Source: Corticium candelabrum | Taxonomy: Eukaryota > Porifera > Homoscleromorpha > Homosclerophorida > Plakinidae | Direction: 5' to 3' | DNA: 64,000 nucleotides | Assembly (NCBI RefSeq): GCF_963422355.1 | Contig: NC_085087.1 | Location: forward strand, 6,747,036-6,811,035 | Shown: piece after piece, positions 26,854 through 46,700 of the stretch | How positions within the stretch are numbered: the first letter of the stretch is position 1 | How the letters are laid out: every line of letters starts with the position of its first letter | Translations under genes and position numbers: made by a program | Notes under the pieces: generated by a model | Databases searched by the model: none | The model's input: the letters and a program-made list of their open reading frames with translations, nothing else | Told to the model about the DNA's origin: nothing

Positions 26854-27292
26854 TGTAGTGTGCAGTGTGGTGCTGTAGCTCAATTGGTTAAGAGTGCATT
26901 TGGAGAATGGAAACATCCGAGTTGCAAGTTCAAGTCACAATGATGGCGAGCTATGGCATAATTTCCTTAAGCAAGAAACTTACACACAATTGCTTCTCTC
27001 GACGCAGGAGTACAAATGAGTACTTGGTCATTGACTGGGGTGGACAAGACCGCTGGCTTAGCAGTTACATCATGCAGCAAACGGATACGTTGGGCCTTGG
27101 TGTCCAGTCCCAGAGCTGAGCCATAGTCAGTGCCCCTGGATGACTCAGGCCAGGCTCCAGGTGGATTGTATGTAGCACTGGCCCTTAAGCCTCCACGTAG
27201 CACATGGAGGCCCTGTCTAGAGGCAGGGGGAGCAATCTCCGTAACTGACCCTATGGTCAACGTCAAACGACATGGAGGGCTTAATACTCGTC

Positions 27293-27353
<61 letters not shown>

Positions 27354-28563
27354 GTGTGCACGTGTGTGTCTCTCAGAAGTTCTTTCACTGAACCCTCCAG
27401 GAGGGTGAGACACGGGACCTTATATTGCTGGTAGTTCCCTTGCCCAGGGGAAGGAATGCATGCTAACTTCAACCTTCGGCAAGCTGAGGATGGTGAAAGG
27501 CTAGCGTGCATCAGTCTAGCAAGCTGATCACCTAAATCAGTTGTTGCTACTTGCAGATTGGAGCACGTTCCCTAAAAATTTGGGTATGAGGCAAGTCATT
27601 GAGAAGGTCATAGAACATGATTCAAATGTGCAGATTGCTTTCATTGACCTACCTAAAGCATTTGATTCAGTACCTAGACATGCCCTCTTCTCACTGTTGA
27701 AAGAATACGGTGTTGAGAAAGAAGTCTGCAGGTTGATTATTGACATATATAATGATACAGGATGCGTCCTGAAAACTAAAAGTGGAAAGTCAAATAGATT
27801 TAGAGTAACTACAGGTGTCAGGCATGGTTGTTGCTTATCTCCAGTTATATTTAACATCTACATAGACAAGATCATCCGTGAAGTTCTCTCCTTGGGTGAT
27901 AGAGGTGGTATTAAGATTGAATACAAAACTGAAGGCAATTTTTATACACAAATTATCAATCTTGTGCAAAAGGTCATGCTAAGATTGGAGAAGAAAAGTA
28001 TGCAGATGATTTAGCTGGTAGTGCAAGATCTCCTTGTTGTCTACAACAATCTCTAGATGCTTTGCATAAAGCTTATGTCAAGTGGGATATGAGTATTAGC
28101 GTTGAAAAAGTAAAGTTCTTAGTGTGGGCAACAAGCAAGCTCACATTTCCATTGGTGGCCATCACTTACAGAATGTTGACAAGTTTTGTTATCTGGGTAG
28201 TGTCGTTCAAAAGTCTGGAAGAAGTTGTGAGGAAATTAAAAATAGAATTGTTAAAGCCAGTACAGCATTCAATTGTTGGCGAAAACAAGTGTGTCCAATG
28301 GAAATTTCTCTAGAGCCATCACACTGAAAGTTTTCTGAACTATTGTTCTGCCAGTCCTGTTGTAGCTGGGAAACTTGGCCTGTGACTCAACCAAACATTT
28401 GCAAGCTGAACGCATTTCACATGAGATGTATTAGGGCGATTCTTGAAGTGTCTAAATGGCATAAACTAACCAGCAAACGCTAAGCTTGGCGATCTACTCT
28501 GCAAGGCCTAAACTCACAGTGGGTATGGCTGAAATTCAGGCTAAGGTGTAGTGTGTGGTGTGT

Positions 28564-28634
<71 letters not shown>

Positions 28635-31414
28635 TGCTGTAGCTCAATTGGTTAGAGAGTGCATTTGGAGAATGGAAACATCCGGGACATAGCAAAGTTG
28701 CAAGTTCAAGTCACAGTGATGGCAAGCTATGGCATAATTTCCTTACACAAGAAACTTACACACAATTGCTTCTCTTGACTCAGGAGTATAAATGAGTACC
28801 TGGTCATTGACTGGGGTGGACATGGCCGCTGGCTTGGCAGTAACATCATGCAGCAGACTTGTGGGCCTTGGTGTCCAGTCCCAAAGCTGCACCATAGTCA
28901 GTGCTCCTGGATGACTCTGGCCAGGCTCTAGGTGGATTGTAGCCATGGCCCTAAGCCTCCACATAGCACATGGAGCCCCTGTCCCTAGAGGCAAGGGGAG
29001 CTATCTCCACAGCTGACCTTAACGTCGACGTCAAAGGACGTGGAAAGCTTAACATTTGTTATTTATTTGTGTGTGTTTGTTTGTTTTCTTTGTGTCTTTG
29101 TTTGTGTGTGTGTATGTAACTTTCTCCATAACCATGTCAGAGGAAGCACTCACTCGTTCATCAAAATCTCCTCAGCTTTGGGTTTGAATGTAAGTTATGA
29201 GAAGAGCTTTGGTCCGACCTTGTCTTGTTGAAGATACTGCCGACATGATGTGTTTGCTGGAACCATACAACACATTGATAGATCTAAATACCTGGGTCTA
29301 CTGTGTCAGCTGATATGTCTCTAACATCTATCTATATAAAGGAGAGATGTCTGTCTGTGTATGTGTGTTCTTACTTTAGAAGAGGATCTCCAGAACGGCA
29401 AGTCCGATCTCCACCGAATTTGGGTCACGCAAGCCAAATCCATAGAGGTCTAAAGTTAAGCTGTCGTCGTCTTCCTTACTTCTCTTGCGACGCGATTTCC
29501 AGCCGATGAAACGCGCCTCTAACCCGTCTCCAATCGCGTGCCAATATCTCTGTAACAACATATTGGATCTCCACCAAACTTAAACTGCCGTTCCCGACAT
29601 CAGACGGTATGCACAGAGCATGTCGTTTATGGCAGGTGACGTCAGGAAATAAAACGCCCACAGTCATTTGCCTGTCTACACCCATCAAAAAGCTGCCACA
29701 TTCGATACACCTGTTCTCCGCAATGCCAGCAACGTCTTCAGAGAGTCGGCACGAGTCGTGACTTGGTATATATACGGGAAAAGACTATCCGGGTGAGTAA
29801 GTAACTGCACGTGACTTCCAAGTTCATGCTGCTCGGATATATTTCAGAACGGGATTCGCGTCAAATAGATGCCAAGTTCCATACACCTGTTCCTCGCAAC
29901 GGCAGCATCGTCTTCGAAGTAACGTGGCATCCAACAGGACTGTCAAAATGGCTTCAACGGGATACTACCAATCAATAATCCAATCAATGGGATTTTTGGA
30001 AACAACACACTCCATTACATTTTCTTTGTCTTCAATAGGATACTAGCTATGTAACAATCAATAGTCTCAAAACAGGATACCATTGACCAGGATAGAACTC
30101 TGAACAAAATTCTTCATTAAAATTCTGTCTGGCTGATAATTTTTCAGAGATACACTTCATGATAAATTAGAACGGGATACTCATGCAACAACATATAAAT
30201 TTGCATACATTGGGATACTCGATTCTTGCTAATTTCTCAAAACAAGATATAATTGAACGGCATATAACTCTTAATGAGAATTCCGTCTGACTGCTAATTT
30301 TTCAGAATGTAGTAAAAATGCACGTGAACTCATGCAACAACAGAAATTTGCATACAATGTTAAATTAATTAACTTTATAAGAATTTTGTCAGGGGTTGTT
30401 ACTTCTATGCATAAAACAATAAATTAATTAACTAACAACAAATAATAATAGAAATTTACTAACCATTAGTAATATTAATAGCTAATCTTTCCGTGCAGAG
30501 AACGAGATGGTGAGCTAGTCTGAAATAACAGACAGGTTATCCAAGGCTGGCAAATGCTTTGGTGCCCTCAGGAAAAATATTTCAATGTCCACATATCAGT
30601 AGCCAAACTAAAAATCTAGTCTCTAGTGCAACTGTGATTGCAACTCTCTATATGAATCTTGCACTTGCGCTATCAATCAACGTGAAAACCTCTCGCCTCG
30701 TCACATTGTCAACCAGTGTCAAAGATTCATGATTTGCATCAGTACATGGAAACAACAAGCCCACCACATTACATGTGCTGACATTCGTAGGCAACTTGGA
30801 TGCATGGAGACTGACTCAGAACTTCTGATGGCAAATCGCCTTCGGTGGCTGGGACATCTACAAAGGATGGATTACTGCCACTTGTCCAAGCTGATCCTTA
30901 ATGGTTGGTTGCTTACACCTAAACCACCTCATGGTGTCAAACTTCGTTGGAAAGATAAAGTTATGCGCGATGTAAGAGTGCTGGGTGATGGTGGGTATCA
31001 ATAGAAATTGGCAAACATTAACATAGCAATGAGGAATGTGAAGGCATGTGTGCTCTGAGGGAGTTCAGGCTGTTGCTATGAGTAAAGCAATAGAAGAGGA
31101 AAAATGCAGACAAGGGATAGCCCATTAGGGAAACAATTCCAGCCATGAACAACCAAACCCCATTTACTGTGACAAATGTGCGACAATTCAAGACAAAATC
31201 AGGGATGGAACACCATAATTGTGACAAAGAAAAACAACCAACAAATTCAGAACAACTTAAATCAGGATTACAGCATGTCAACTCCAAGAGACTTTTCTTG
31301 AAAATCCCTGACATGAAAAAAGACATAAATGCCGACAGCCAGTACATAATTGATACGTTTCTTTTTTGCTGCTGGCCATTATCCTAGGAATAGGCTACCG
31401 AGATGGAGACAGTG

Positions 31415-31483
<69 letters not shown>

Positions 31484-33994
31484 CAAAATAATCTGTCCAC
31501 AAATAGCTCTAAATATACATCCTGTATCTATACAATCACTAGAAGAACTTAGGCTAGGTTTACAATATGACACTGATGACATTCAGGCAGGAGTTATATT
31601 GTAAACACTCGCACACTGCATCATGAGCATCCTCAGCGTCGTCAGCGTCACCGACACTAGAGTTGATTCAAGTTTAACTCTAGCGTCCAAACCGGAAATG
31701 CTCTAGCATCTACCGAAAGCACGTGCCTTTTGTCGACAAATCAGAGATGAAATCTGGGAGTAAAATAACCGGAAGTAAACTATTGAAGAGAAGCCTACCG
31801 AAAGTGTATACGTGTAGGTACGGCTGCTTGCCTAGAGATGAGAGGTGCAAGAAAAACGATTAGAAAAACATATAAAAAAACCGGGCTCCCAGCAGCAGGC
31901 TGCCAAATAATGTGGAAGCGTCTCCGTGACAACCTGGTAAGGGAGAAACTCAGGAAATGAAAACCAAATCACAGACTTTTGTATAGGATTATGATGAGCA
32001 TGCGTGTAGTGGCTCGTTGCTGACGCTCATCAAATGATATTGTAAATGGTACAGCTTCATGTCAGCATTTTGACACCTACTCAGCGTCTTCGCACGAGCA
32101 TCCTGGAGAGCATTGCGGGCTTCATCAGCATCATATTGTAAACCTAGCTTAAACCAACAGAACTATTATTTATAAATCCTAAGGTTTGATACTTACCTCC
32201 ATATTGAAAGAGAAAACTACTGCTGTTAACATTTCCTGCTTGACAACGTATTCGAGAAAGTGTAAATGAACCTGGCAAATTAAGAGCATCTTGTCTCCTG
32301 ACATCCATGGCACTAGCAGTGTCATTTAGCACTACAATGGGATATTGAAAAGGCTTCAATTCAACACCACTGTCTAGATAAGCCCATGTGATGTCAGCCT
32401 TCTCATTGGTGACACACAGCACTCTCTTTGGAGGAAAGTTATTAGGAGAAATGTAAACAATACCAGACGGAGCTTCAAGAAAATTAACAACCCCTGCAAA
32501 TAAAGAAGCAGTCATCTGAAATAAACAATCAATTGCCTCAATTAACTAACAACCAAATTAACAATCCACAAACTCATTTGACTAAATGACAGTAAACCAA
32601 ATCCATACAGCAAAGTGTAGGTCTGCCCAGATAAGGAAATGACATCGGTACAATATAGTCTTGCGTAGCCAGACCCCTTTCCACCGCGTCATCCTTCCTG
32701 AAAGGAGTCTGGCTACACGAGACTAATAATACTATTCCTTCAGCGCTCAGCAATTTCATAGTAACTGTCTAAACAACCCTGTGTGTGCCTTTACACGTGC
32801 ACCAGTAATAAAATGTCCTATTGCATCACTATATGAATGCCCACTTCCAAACTCTAGTCATACTTCATCATGTCCGTGTCATTGCATGTTTAATGGTTAC
32901 AATGTCTTGAGCTTGAAAAAATAATAGCTGCATGCATGTATGCAATCCTATTTATGCTACAGCTCAATCCCTTCTACAGTACTGTCGATTTCTCAACTCT
33001 ATTGTTCCCTTGCGTTCTCAAACTTTCAAGTTGATAGTCTTGCAAAACTTCCCCCAACCCAATCAACTAAAAACGTTTAGTATTAGTTATTACATGGGTA
33101 GCTGGTGTTTATGGCATTTATTAAACCTAGGCCTCACGAGATTATCAACGAGATAATTGACCAAGGAGATAATTGACCAGAGGCAAGGTTCAATTATCGA
33201 GGTGATATGCCCTGAGGCCAAGGTGTCGATAATGCCATAAACACCAGCTACCCTAAGGTATATTCTGTTGCTATGACAGTGGGTAGATTATCAGTTATAT
33301 TCTACCTCCACGTGACCTGTACAAGCGCTGTAACTGGCTCATATTGCGTACCCAACCACGCCCATACAATAAGTAATATAACTAACTCTAATTTCATGCA
33401 TGGTAATTACACCATGCACATAACTCAACAACATATGAAATATAGGACACCCTAACATGTGTAACACGAAGTTTGAAGTCAGTTGCACTGTTACCATCAA
33501 CAATAGTTCAAAAAAACTACCTAGTTGTTCTTTTTCAAGTATTGTTCATGGTAACAGTCTACAGAAGGACAGCACATCATCACAGCTAAAATATAATCAA
33601 ACTAGGTAATGTCCACACAAACTGTGGTGCTGATTTCCGCCAGTAAAAAAACGAAACAAGGAAGACAAACATTGAACAAGTTGACACATAAAAAATAGGT
33701 GAACGGATGAATGAGAAAATACGAAACGATCATGATCCCAGCCTCGCTGCTTCAGTTATCTCACAATGTTGTTTACATTGCGGTACAGTTGTACAGGGAA
33801 TTTACACGTGCTTTCTAACGTCTACACTGTCACGCATTCGTACATAGGCTACAGTCGTTTCAAGCTACAAAATGATTCCGAACACGACAGATGCGAGAAG
33901 CGAGCAGCACTAGCTACAACTTACCTTCTACCGTCCCTTGAAACAACGAGAGCACAAGAAGAAGTCTTCCTGCTAACAGAGAACGAGATGTCAT
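22729..33994 (-). CDS. Receptor R4: Ig3-FN3x3 type I membrane receptor
   Basis: Predicted receptor of about 757 residues, open throughout. Exons: signal peptide 33994-33925 (MTSRSLLAGRLLLVLSLFQG); Ig1 32493-32197; Ig2 25958-25668; Ig3 25608-25306; FN3 25246-24935; FN3 24178-23870; FN3 23817-23509; linker 23439-23404; transmembrane and tail 23075-22729. All junctions are GT/AG and phase 1. Ig1 (FLEAPSGIVYISP, VLCVTNEKADITW, RIRCQAG) is the R6 type, different from R2/R5. The transmembrane part reads AGIIAGSVSAVVVVIILIVS, then HIHRKNSYNVDS. The tail holds QTYEDPL, SSAYGIC and SRAYEVV. Intron 2 is 6.2 kb and holds two SINEs, LINE pieces, a Helitron-like end, TG tracts and a MITE. It has the same tail class as R5. 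Confidence 0.87.
24324..24457. mobile_element. 134-bp TIR element in R4, with empty-site evidence
   Basis: Ends CAGGGCCGGC...GCCGGGCCTG are inverse copies. R2 and R5 have the uninterrupted sequence ACATGTATGCAATGCAAGTA at this place in the intron; R4 reads ACATGTAT, element, TGTACGCAATGCAACTA. The short duplication TGTAT/TGTAC suggests a 5-bp target. hAT-like ends are possible, but the target is shorter than the usual 8. Confidence 0.65.
26731..26851 (+). repeat. TG dinucleotide tract with GC interruptions
   Basis: Long (TG)n with CGCGTG and GCACGTGCG interruptions, ending 17 bases before a SINE head. Both strands give spurious Cys-Val or His-Thr frames. Confidence 0.9.
26869..27290 (+). mobile_element. 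tRNA-derived SINE, copy 2
   Basis: The head GGTGCTGTAGCTCAATTGGT keeps the best A-box of the four copies; the B-box-like AGTTCAAGTCA follows. The central part and tail are as in copy 1, with a final GGAGGGCTTAA. A TG tract precedes the head and another follows the tail (27,295-27,350). Confidence 0.72.
27541..28520 (+). mobile_element. Non-LTR retrotransposon fragment retaining YADD
   Basis: The longest reverse-transcriptase piece here. It reads IAFIDLPKAFDSVPRHALF, GVRHGCCLSPVIFNIYIDK, then after a frameshift EEKYADDLAGS, with the catalytic YADD at 27,999-28,010, followed by FCYLGSVVQKSG and FHMRCIRAIL. The usual RQGC block is RHGC here. The blocks sit in different frames and have stops, so it is inactive. 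It lies antisense in R4 intron 2, just downstream of SINE copy 2. Confidence 0.82.
28548..28632 (+). repeat. TG dinucleotide tract
   Basis: (TG)n starting with imperfect GTGTGTGGTG units and running directly into the head of SINE copy 3. Confidence 0.9.
28633..29050 (+). mobile_element. tRNA-derived SINE, copy 3
   Basis: The head GGTGCTGTAGCTCAATTGGT is followed by AGTTCAAGTCA and the conserved central block. The tail ends GGAAAGCTTAACATTTG and runs into a T/G-rich stretch. Confidence 0.72.
29327..29700 (+). mobile_element. Helitron-like 5' terminus
   Basis: Sequence begins A|TCTATCTATATAAAGGAGAG, then TGTCTGTCTGTGT and AACGGCAAGTCCGATCTCCA, then CCGAATTTGGGTCACG. Known animal Helitrons often start TC(T/A)ATATATAAA, followed by a TGT-rich part and a 'cggccaaaccgattttgatgaaa'-like block, and insert between A and T. 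I could not find a CTRR 3' end with a hairpin, and no Rep/helicase frame is present, so the right boundary is arbitrary. Confidence 0.45.
30640..31350 (+). mobile_element. LINE 3' ORF fragment with zinc-finger-like end
   Basis: The open frame from 30,729 reads ITCADIRRQLGC, LLMANRLRWLGHLQRM, then VKLRWKDKVMRDVRVLG. This is the familiar C-terminal block of LINE reverse-transcriptase proteins (RRxRWLGHxxRM, then RWKDxVxxD). Further on, near 31,165-31,230, CDKC and RQFKTKSGMEHHNCDK in two frames look like a frameshifted C2H2-type finger. It is probably the 3' end of the same family as the reverse-transcriptase pieces. Confidence 0.7.
31420..31481 (+). repeat. TG dinucleotide tract
   Basis: About 30 TG units after the LINE 3' fragment and before the MITE at 31,552. 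Confidence 0.9.
31552..32148. mobile_element. MITE with TTA duplication
   Basis: The left end GGCTAGGTTTACAATATGAC is matched by the inverse of the right end (CATATTGTAAACCTAGC). The 3-bp duplication TTA lies at 31,549-31,551 and 32,149-32,151. The inside has no transposase. The PIF/Harbinger type is likely from the target. It ends 49 bases from the Ig1 exon of R4. Confidence 0.72.
32658..32723. mobile_element. Hairpin MITE, copy 1 (66 bp)
   Basis: Almost wholly an inverted repeat: GTCTTGCGTAGCCAGACCCC against GGAGTCTGGCTACACGAGAC, flanked by TA. A second copy lies at 56,349. It is in R4 intron 1. Confidence 0.7.
33096..33253. mobile_element. Short TIR element (158 bp)
   Basis: GGGTAGCTGGTGTTTATGGC at the left is perfectly inverted at the right (GCCATAAACACCAGCTACCC). 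The centre holds repeats of GAGATAATTGACCA. No clear target duplication. It is in R4 intron 1. Confidence 0.65.
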
Positions 33995-34030
33995 CTCCAC
34001 AGAAATTATGAGTTAGCAACTACAGTGTAG

Positions 34031-34042
34031 TGCGCGTGCGCA
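34031..34042 (-). promoter_or_regulatory. NRF-1-like site upstream of R4
   Basis: TGCGCGTGCGCA, a full consensus match, 36 bases upstream of the R4 start codon. Confidence 0.55.
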
Positions 34043-34740
34043 AATTAGCGCATTGTTACTAGAAAAACTAGACGCTTCGTTTCCCGTCTTCGTACGAGGT
34101 GCTCGAAACACGTTGGCAACGATGGTTATAAATGGAACGATGCGTAGTTACAGGTTTTGTTGCTTGTTTGTGCGCCATGTGGCCACGCGTTATGACATGA
34201 AAAAGCACTCTGACTAAATACGTTAAACTCGAAGACAGGAAAACGCCTAGTAATGTACTGACACTGATTTTATATTAGTAGACTTGACCAGTTGGGCTAA
34301 AGTTTTGATAGCAATTCATTGGTTTCGGTAATCCTCAGTCTCACACTACAATGATTTTGTCTAGACAATGTCACATGTATATCTCGCGTTACTAAAACGT
34401 ATAAAATTAAAAAATAACAATAATATATGAGTGCTCTCTGTAAATATGATTTGAACATTCTGTCTGTCTGTCGGTCTGTCTGTCAAAAGTATTTCACGAT
34501 TGATACTAACTCTACATGAAAATGAAGCTAAAACAACTATGCTAGTATCCCATATGGGACAGTCTGATGTCTGTAGATCTGTCTGTCTGTCTGTCATTTA
34601 TTTGAAACATTATTAGCAACATATACAATCGGTAACTACTGGACCATCTACGCAAAGCAACTAAATTCTACCTAAGCCATAGGGCTTGGTTCTACCTACG
34701 ACTAGTATTATGTTTATGTGGCTGTCTCTTGAAACAATCT

Positions 34741-34812
34741 TCTGTCTGTCTGTCTCTGTCTCAGTCTGTCTGTCTGTCTGTCTGTCTGCCTGTCTGTCTG
34801 TCTGTCTGTCTT
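34741..34812 (+). repeat. (TCTG)n tetranucleotide repeat
   Basis: TCTG units with a few changes. Shorter runs of the same unit lie at 34,461-34,486, 34,575-34,596, 35,005-35,034 and 22,436-22,460. All are in the R3/R4 and R4/R5 spacer copies. Confidence 0.85.
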
Positions 34813-35002
34813 ATAGTTTGACAATAACTACAATAACCATCAGCAGCAAGCTAAAAATGATTACAATAAGTTCTTACGACATGAAGATAATCTAAAAGAT
34901 AGTCTGGTCCTCAAAGGACCAACACTAGTAGTCATTTATCTAGCAAACAACTGGTCTACTTTGCTGAGGCTATCATCTTCATTACACAGTGAGGAGACCT
35001 TC

Positions 35003-35034
<32 letters not shown>

Positions 35035-35347
35035 GTTCCGGTGGTGTGAGGTAAGAACTATTCAACCTGCACCCTCTCTTAAATTAGGTCTTGATTACTA
35101 CCAACTAAACAATTCAAAATCCAATATCCACAAGTTAGTCAATGGGCAACCATCTACTGCAGCAGCTGTCAATGTAGTAAACAATATATGCCTGTACAAG
35201 CAGCTAGTATACTATAAGATACAATATAAAAAATTCTAAAATCTGAATTATCAATAGCATACAAGTACTTTCATTGCGACATCTTGGACACCGTCAAATA
35301 ACCTGAAAAGCTGTAGCAGCCATTTGGGTGGGAACCACTTCATATGC

Positions 35348-43032
<7,685 letters not shown>

Positions 43033-43074
43033 TGCATCGCTAGAGGATGTCAATTCGAAAACTACACCTTGCTG

Positions 43075-43086
43075 TGCGCGTGCGCA
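43075..43086 (-). promoter_or_regulatory. NRF-1-like site upstream of R5
   Basis: TGCGCGTGCGCA, a full consensus match, 42 bases upstream of the R5 start codon. Confidence 0.55.
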
Positions 43087-43704
43087 AATCGACAACCTGT
43101 TGACATCTTGCCGTGACGACGTCGTTTTTCAACTGCCTCTGTTCTGGGAATGAGACAAATCAATCGTGTGACGCTACCACCACCGCACGCGCTAGCACAC
43201 AACACAGCAAAGCACGAGTTTAACACCGAGTTTAGTAAAGTGCACAATGGGGCATGGGTAGTCTGCATGATGTGGTCTAGCATGTTCGATACTATATATT
43301 ATATTATATTATATATATTTAAATAGATAGTAATGCATCCCAATGTTTGCTCTAACACATTACTATATCCTCAGCCCAAGCTCATGCTGTCACAAAACTC
43401 GATTTTTAGATCTGTCAAGGTCCCTCAGAGATAAGATCTCCTAAGTTAATTATAACAGACTGTAAATTGCAGGGTGGCATTCTGAGTTGTTTGTCATCTG
43501 AGGAACTATATTACTAATTAAGTCTATACTATCTATGATACAAAATAAACTCCAATGTCCAATGTCTACAGCTGAGACTGCATGCTACAGACCAGCAGAG
43601 ACTGTACAATCAATAAAACTCCTAGGGCAACTTTTAAGTCTACAAGTAAAAAGTACTAATATTATTCTAACACAAAAACAATGTATGTATAGTATATGTC
43701 AGCA

Positions 43705-46700
43705 CTACAAAGGGGTTACAGTTGAATAAACAGGAAAACTACCACCAGCAGCTTGGGTGGATACACTTTCATATGCCCGTGATTTTTGCATCCTCATTTC
43801 AGAGCCATTGCCTTCTCTGTCTTTTGCTATTATACCATATGCACTAGATTCTTGCATCACTATGTCTTCGCTCGACAATTGTACAGGATCTTCATACATA
43901 TGACTTCTCATTGTCCTGTCAATTGAGCTGTCCACACAGCTCTTCTTTCGGTATATACACAATATTAATATCACACCAACCACAATGAGCACCACAACTC
44001 CAGCAACCAAACCAGCAATAATGCCTGTTGAAAGACTGTCATCTACAGACACAAAAAATCCATGATTAGCAAAACTATAATTCCTATACCATGCAAGCTC
44101 CCAATTCAGTGAGAAGAAAATCATTTGACAATATATTTTACTTGCTAGCCTAAACAATAATAACAACTAAACAGTAACATTCCCTACAATGTCACATTGA
44201 CAAGTCTAGCAAACATTTAATAGCTGATTCTATTCTTCTACATCACATCTCTTTTGTGCAATTTACATAACCTTGTATGCAAAAACTCTGTATGCATGTC
44301 TACAGTAAGCTTGTATAGGTAGTCCAAATCAAGAGATAGCTAGCCAGTAATCACTGTATAGATACATCCTACTTATTTGTAGCAGAAACTAACTGATATT
44401 AGATAAACTAGGCAGAAAAATTTTGTACAAGACACAAAGCTTGTTGAGAGCAGGAATGAAGCTATGTAAACATACTCGTACATGTATGTTACAAAGGTGT
44501 CTTTTAGCAACAAACAAGAAATCAAAACTTTAAAGTAACAGATATAACAACATATTGCTGACCATCATTTTCTTACCTGGTGCATTTGTAGACTCCTCAA
44601 CTATACAAATTAAACAACATGTATTATATGTGAAAATCCAAATTTGTCTTGTTTACAACAAAAACTTACACGGTTCAGTTTTGATAGTGACTGCAGCTGA
44701 TGCTGGACTATTATCACCATTTGAATTACTGACAGACACCTGCAGTTGGTATTCTTTATCAGCTTCCAACCCTGACATTTCAAGAGTCACTTTACCATCA
44801 CGCCTTGCAACAATTACTGACGTAAGTTCTTCCCCAGTAGTGGCATCTGTAACAATGTAATTAGTAATTTCACCACAACCTTTGTCATCCGGAATAGTGA
44901 CTGAGAGCTTGACAGTTGTGGATGGATTGTCAACTTCTCTATTTAATTCTACTTTTTCAACCTCAGTAATCTGACCAGGAACTACAGATACACCAAATAA
45001 GACCAATGACACAACCAAGACATGATTTACTTACAGCATAGTGTTGTGTACACGTTTCTACCAGGTTCGCTTTCTCCTTCCTTGTTCGTTGCAATAACTT
45101 CCACAGAATATTGTGCATTTCTCTTAAGGCCATCCAGTGTATGCTCACCATTTTCTTGTGACAAACCAGTGTGTGGCAACACCAAAGGATGTAACAACCA
45201 ATCACTATCACTAGTACTGGATGCAAGTGTCCATCGCACTGTATACCTAGTGATTGACTCTCCACCATTATAGTCGACAGTCCAACTAACCGTTAGTGTA
45301 GTTTCATTAACTTGAACAGGTTGGGGATCCAGATCAGGTGTAGCAGGTACTAAAATATCACACAATTTAATGCAGTGACACAATCTGTTGTCTCATACAT
45401 GAAGAATTATTCGAAATAAAAACAGGAATTCAGAAATTTATAGTGTACTGTACCTCTGATCAGCTACCTGCTGATATGAGCCATTGTGTTTACATGTACA
45501 TGTATCAAAGCCGGCGGAACGACTACGGTGCTAAGGCTATGGCAGTAACACTTTCTTGAAAAGTTACCTATGCCACGTTGACCATGCCTTCTAGCGAGTG
45601 TTTGGCCGTAGCACTTTGGATTTGCTTCCGCCGAGCCTGTGCAGCTAGCAACAATCACTGTTAATTAAGCGCAACGTTTAACCTGCATTTTTACTTAAGA
45701 GCTTACTTACTCACAAAATCATTTGACCTTTATTTCCAATTGCCACAATTACAATTCAATAAAATAATTTTTATTATCTAATTAATTCTTTATTAAAACT
45801 AATGTCAAAATCTTTTGTAGCTTAAATCAATCTGTTGCATAATTAACCTCTTGTTCAATTTTTGTTACAAAATGACTGTACGTACTGCTTTTCAACATTC
45901 AGTAACAAACCTGCCCGAGTCTTACAATTACTCGACTTTTTTTCTGCACAAAGTAAGTCAGTTAACAAGAATATTGGCAACATATGTCTAACTTCAAAAA
46001 TGCAGACTACAAGCAGAATAAAGATCCTCGCAACTGACCTGATGCATACGTTTTAATTTCAAACGAATCACTGCCATCGCTACGACCAACAGCATTTTCT
46101 GCAAACAGCTGACACGTGTATGTTGTTCCAGAAGTAAGACCAGCCAATTCAGCTGCAGTACAGTTAGAATGCTCAAAGTTAGTTGAAGTGCCAGTCTTAA
46201 CTACAGTTTTGCCATTTCCTTTGTAACATTCTATAATCACTTTTGTAATGGGTGAATCTCCATCACTTCCCAACACAAAATAATACGTCACAGATTCAGC
46301 TAAAGCCATTGTTGTCATATTTACACACTGTGTTGGAGAGGATGGACGTGCTGCAAGACAATTTGTGTCACTGTACAAGCACTAAATAACCAATAGACGA
46401 CACACATACTTTGTACAATAAATTCTTTTGACTTCCATATCTTGCCAAACAAGTTCTTTCCAAGGCATTGTATGTTTCCCATCCAATCCTTGTTGGCAAC
46501 AACTGTGTAACTGACATGATTTTCTCTATACTCTTTTGTACCTCCAAGTTCTCTATTCAATGTTGCATTAGAAGACGAGAAGAATATTCCATCATTACGA
46601 CTTAGTTGAATCTCGGCTGCTGGTAATGCAGCTACAGTACATTCTATTGTTACTTGAGTCTTGTCATGAACAGTTGTGCTTGGTTTGACAGCCAACGTGA

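Noticed and set aside
33766-34011. Plus-strand frame of 81 residues, with a relative at 21,681-21,929
   Set aside because: It is the antisense of the signal-peptide exon and promoter of R4 (and R3); its conservation follows from those.
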